Shown here in pieces: positions 24,376 through 26,276 of a stretch of 26,276 bases of DNA. Made by a program: the position numbers and the translations under genes. Numbering within the stretch: position 1 is the first letter of the stretch; every line of letters begins with the position of its first letter. The DNA comes from Spirochaetia bacterium. GTDB lineage: Bacteria; Spirochaetota; Spirochaetia; PWKH01. The stretch is taken from contig SKXS01000281.1 of the NCBI GenBank assembly GCA_007128345.1, forward strand, positions 1-26,276, in the 5' to 3' direction. The notes beneath the pieces were generated by a model. The model was not told the origin of the DNA and did not search any database. It was given only the letters and a program-made list of their open reading frames with translations.

Positions 24376-24993
24376 ATGCAAATAACCATCCAGGAAATTC
24401 AGCAGATGTTGGTTTCCGCCAGTTCTGCATTGAATGAAAATATTGATGAATTTTCCAAAATAGACTCACTTTTTGGAGATGGTGATCATGGAGTAACCAT
24501 GGAACGTATCAGCAAGGAAATCGCCGCTACCGCAAAAATGGAGTTCGGATCGATTTCAGACATGTTCCGGGATCTTGGCAGAAGAATTATGAATGTCAAT
24601 GGCGGCAGCGCCGGCCCCTTATATGGAATAGTATTTGATGGTTTTGCAGACGGTTTGGAAGGGTTTTCCGTAGTTGGTCGAGAAGAGATGAAAGCTATGT
24701 TCGCCGGGGCATTGGAAGGTTTTTCTATGGTTTCGAAGGCTAAAGAAGGCGACAAAACAATGATGGATGTTTTGATCTTGGCATGCAGAAAAGCTGATGA
24801 ATGCCGGAAGGAATTACCCGGTTATTTACAGGAGATAGCCGAAGCAGCCCGCGAGGGCGCAGAACGAACGAAGGACTTTCAGGCAAAATTCGGACGAGCG
24901 CGATTTCATAAAGATGCAACAATCGGAACTATGGACGCTGGAGCGTGCTCTTTGGCCACGATGATTTCGGGATTTGCAGCAGGACTTTTGTAG
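24376..24993 (+). CDS. dhaL: Dihydroxyacetone kinase ADP/ATP-binding subunit DhaL
   Basis: A 205-aa DhaL domain protein, the nucleotide-binding half of a two-part dihydroxyacetone (or related ketose) kinase. The magnesium-binding aspartates D30, D35 and D37 (DSLFGDGDHG) are at the same positions as in E. coli DhaL. NGGSAGPLYG and GDKTMMD are the other phosphate-loop motifs, and the C-terminal DAGACSLATM segment is typical. The ATG at 24376 follows GTGGAG (24365-24370) by 5 bases and gives this matching numbering. It precedes dhaK, the reverse of the usual dhaK-dhaL order. No DhaM (PTS phosphodonor) is present in the window, so the phosphate source is open. The gene is clearly more AT-rich than its left neighbours. 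Confidence 0.9.
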   Translation: MQITIQEIQQMLVSASSALNENIDEFSKIDSLFGDGDHGVTMERISKEIAATAKMEFGSISDMFRDLGRRIMNVNGGSAGPLYGIVFDGFADGLEGFSVVGREEMKAMFAGALEGFSMVSKAKEGDKTMMDVLILACRKADECRKELPGYLQEIAEAAREGAERTKDFQAKFGRARFHKDATIGTMDAGACSLATMISGFAAGLL

Positions 24994-25039
24994 TCCTGTT
25001 ATACATATCAAATATAAAACATAGGGGGTACTGATCGTG

Positions 25040-26032
25040 ATGAAAAAGTTTATCAACAAGCCGGAAGATTTGACGAAGGAGCTTCTGGAAGGATTGGTCA
25101 TGGCCAATGAGGATATTATTGAACTCGTTGACGGCAATCTCGTTGTGAATAAAAAGCTCAAGGATGCTGACCGGGTTACTGTGGTAACTCTCGGCGGAAC
25201 CGGGCATGAGCCGGCCCTGCAGGGATTTGTCGGTGAAGGCATGGTGGATATTGCCGTGTGCGGTGACATTTTTGCTGCTCCTGGCCCCGAAAGCTGTATG
25301 AAGGCCTTGGAGATGGCCGATAAGGGCAAGGGTGTCCTGTTTGTAGTACTGAATCACGCTGGCGATATGCTCACGGCTAATCTCACAATGAAGGCCGCCA
25401 AGGCGAAGAATATTAACGTTGTTAAGGTAGTTACCCAGGAAGATGTTACAACTGCACCCCGTGAAGATGCCGACAACCGTCGCGGATTCGTAGGTTGTGT
25501 TCCTTTGTACAAAATCGCCGGTGGCGCTGCTCTTCAGGGGAAAAGCTTAGATGAAATTGCTGCTATAGCGCAGAAGTTTGCTGACAACATGGCGGCGATT
25601 TCCGTATCACTTACTGGAGCCACTCATCCTGTAACCGGGGGCAATCTCGCTGTTCTCAATGATGATGAAATGGGTGTCGGGATGGGTCAGCACGGTGAAG
25701 GCGGCGGCTACAAAATTCCAATGAAGAGTTCAGCTGAAACTGTTGCCCTCTTAATGGACGAGCTGCTCAAAGATCTCGATGTCAAAAAGGGCGAAAAGCT
25801 CATGTGTGTTGTGAATGGCTGTGGTGCAACAACGCTGATGGAGCAGCTCATTACCTATCGTGACTCAGTTAACTTCTTGAATGATAAAGGAATCAAAGTT
25901 GTAGCAAACATAGTCGGAGAAGTCCTCACTGTTCAGGAAACCGGAGGGTATCAACTTTTTATTGCCCGGATGGATGATGAGCTCCTGTCGTATTGGAAAG
26001 AACTTGCCAATACTCCTTATTACAAGAGTTAA
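25040..26032 (+). CDS. dhaK: Dihydroxyacetone kinase substrate-binding subunit DhaK
   Basis: A 330-aa DhaK domain protein that binds the ketone substrate. H218 (GMGQHGEGGGY) is at the place of the E. coli histidine that forms a covalent hemiaminal with dihydroxyacetone. The acid-base pair H56 (GGTGHEPA) and D109 (NHAGDML) also matches E. coli numbering. It should transfer phosphate from the DhaL nucleotide to dihydroxyacetone or a larger ketose. The ATG at 25040 is preferred to a GTG at 25037 because it gives the family's MKKFIN start; AGGGGG lies at 25023-25028. It follows dhaL after 46 bases and precedes a probable LsrF-like aldolase gene, so the true substrate may be a tetrulose, a branched sugar or an AI-2-like dione. 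Confidence 0.92.
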   Translation: MKKFINKPEDLTKELLEGLVMANEDIIELVDGNLVVNKKLKDADRVTVVTLGGTGHEPALQGFVGEGMVDIAVCGDIFAAPGPESCMKALEMADKGKGVLFVVLNHAGDMLTANLTMKAAKAKNINVVKVVTQEDVTTAPREDADNRRGFVGCVPLYKIAGGAALQGKSLDEIAAIAQKFADNMAAISVSLTGATHPVTGGNLAVLNDDEMGVGMGQHGEGGGYKIPMKSSAETVALLMDELLKDLDVKKGEKLMCVVNGCGATTLMEQLITYRDSVNFLNDKGIKVVANIVGEVLTVQETGGYQLFIARMDDELLSYWKELANTPYYKS

Positions 26033-26081
26033 TCAAAAACCTGGAGCAACCGTTTATTTGGGATACGATAGATTGTGGTGA

Positions 26082-26162
26082 CTGCCAGGTCACGGAGTTA
26101 TTCCAGAATCGATTCGTTTGGCTTGATCAGGCCTGATATTCGAAACGAAGGAAGACTGGCAG
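26082..26162 (+). other. Nested inverted repeats between dhaK and the next gene
   Basis: The 163-base gap after dhaK contains three nested complementary pairs: CTGCCAG (26082-26088) with CTGGCAG (26156-26162), TTCGTTT (26113-26119) with AAACGAA (26143-26149), and the perfect palindrome ATCAGGCCTGAT (26126-26137). No T run follows, so it is not a simple terminator. It could be a structured intercistronic RNA or an operator for the following gene. A separate short GTGAC/GTCAC hairpin overlaps the left arm. Confidence 0.45.
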
Positions 26163-26195
26163 GCGAGTCAAAATGACAAAAACAGGAGATTGGAT

Positions 26196-26276
26196 TTGGC
26201 TGATAAAGATGGCATGAATGATGGAAAAGACTACGGATTGGGTACATCGTTAAAAAAATCCGGTGGTTTTTATCTA
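26196..26276 (+). CDS. LsrF-like class I aldolase/thiolase, 5' end only
   Basis: The first 27 codons of a gene cut by the window edge. It starts at a TTG that follows AGGAG (26184-26188) by 7 bases and stays open to the last base. The residues read MADKDGMNDGKDYG, then a short linker and KSGGFYL. From memory this resembles the N-terminus of E. coli LsrF, which starts MADLDDIKDGKDF and continues to a FTLKG segment. LsrF processes phosphorylated AI-2 derivatives and belongs to the DeoC/FbaB class I aldolase fold; homologues also act on other phospho-ketoses. Placed after dhaLK, it would cleave the phosphorylated product of that kinase. Only a short match is available, so the assignment is tentative. 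Confidence 0.55.
   Translation, partial: MADKDGMNDGKDYGLGTSLKKSGGFYL

Noticed and set aside
1..26276. tRNA or rRNA genes, CRISPR arrays, insertion sequences, prophage or toxin-antitoxin pairs
   Set aside because: No cloverleaf-like segment, regularly spaced repeat, transposase or integrase motif, or paired small toxin gene was seen. The gaps between genes are short and mostly explained by promoters and terminators.

Overview
The window reads as a gene-dense stretch of a spirochaete-like bacterial chromosome. This placement is an inference. It rests on the long GlyA (506 aa, with its PLP lysine near residue 288 instead of about 229), the long acetate kinase (450 aa), the many secreted beta-rich proteins without known domains, and a Gram-negative-type envelope. 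No sequence search was possible. Most genes are GC-rich; the last 2 kb is visibly more AT-rich.

Region by region: (1) 7-4192, plus strand: MBL-fold hydrolase, AMP-forming acyl ligase, class I DAHP synthase and a DJ-1/PfpI protein in one tight run. It meets the acetate kinase gene (4149-5501, minus) tail to tail, and the kinase terminator lies inside the DJ-1 coding sequence. (2) 5634-6854: an orphan secreted beta-rich protein. (3) 6926-10593: divergent murB and cysS sharing a promoter with a symmetric -10, then an ECF sigma factor and its zinc-type membrane anti-sigma factor, closed by a clear terminator. (4) 10700-15020: valS and glyA, each with a good housekeeping promoter. (5) 15017-19286: a small membrane metalloprotease-like protein (minus) and a heterodimeric ABC exporter pair (plus) with complementary degenerate ATP sites. 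(6) 24198-19273, minus strand: secreted C39 cysteine peptidase, secreted beta-rich protein, Lon protease, U32-family protein. (7) 24250-26276, plus strand: dhaL, dhaK and the first 27 codons of a probable LsrF-like aldolase, behind a strong promoter surrounded by repeated operator-like boxes.

Most genes are core metabolism, translation, wall synthesis and proteostasis. Two parts are most worth following. One is the dhaL-dhaK-(lsrF-like) operon at the right edge, which looks like an acquired, repressed sugar or signal-molecule catabolic unit: a kinase that binds its substrate covalently through histidine, followed by a phospho-ketose aldolase. The other is the translationally coupled pair of a periplasmic C39 peptidase and a beta-rich secreted protein, which in general layout recalls the FapD/FapF parts of amyloid-secretion systems. 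Neither is proven here. No tRNA, rRNA, CRISPR array, insertion sequence or prophage was seen.
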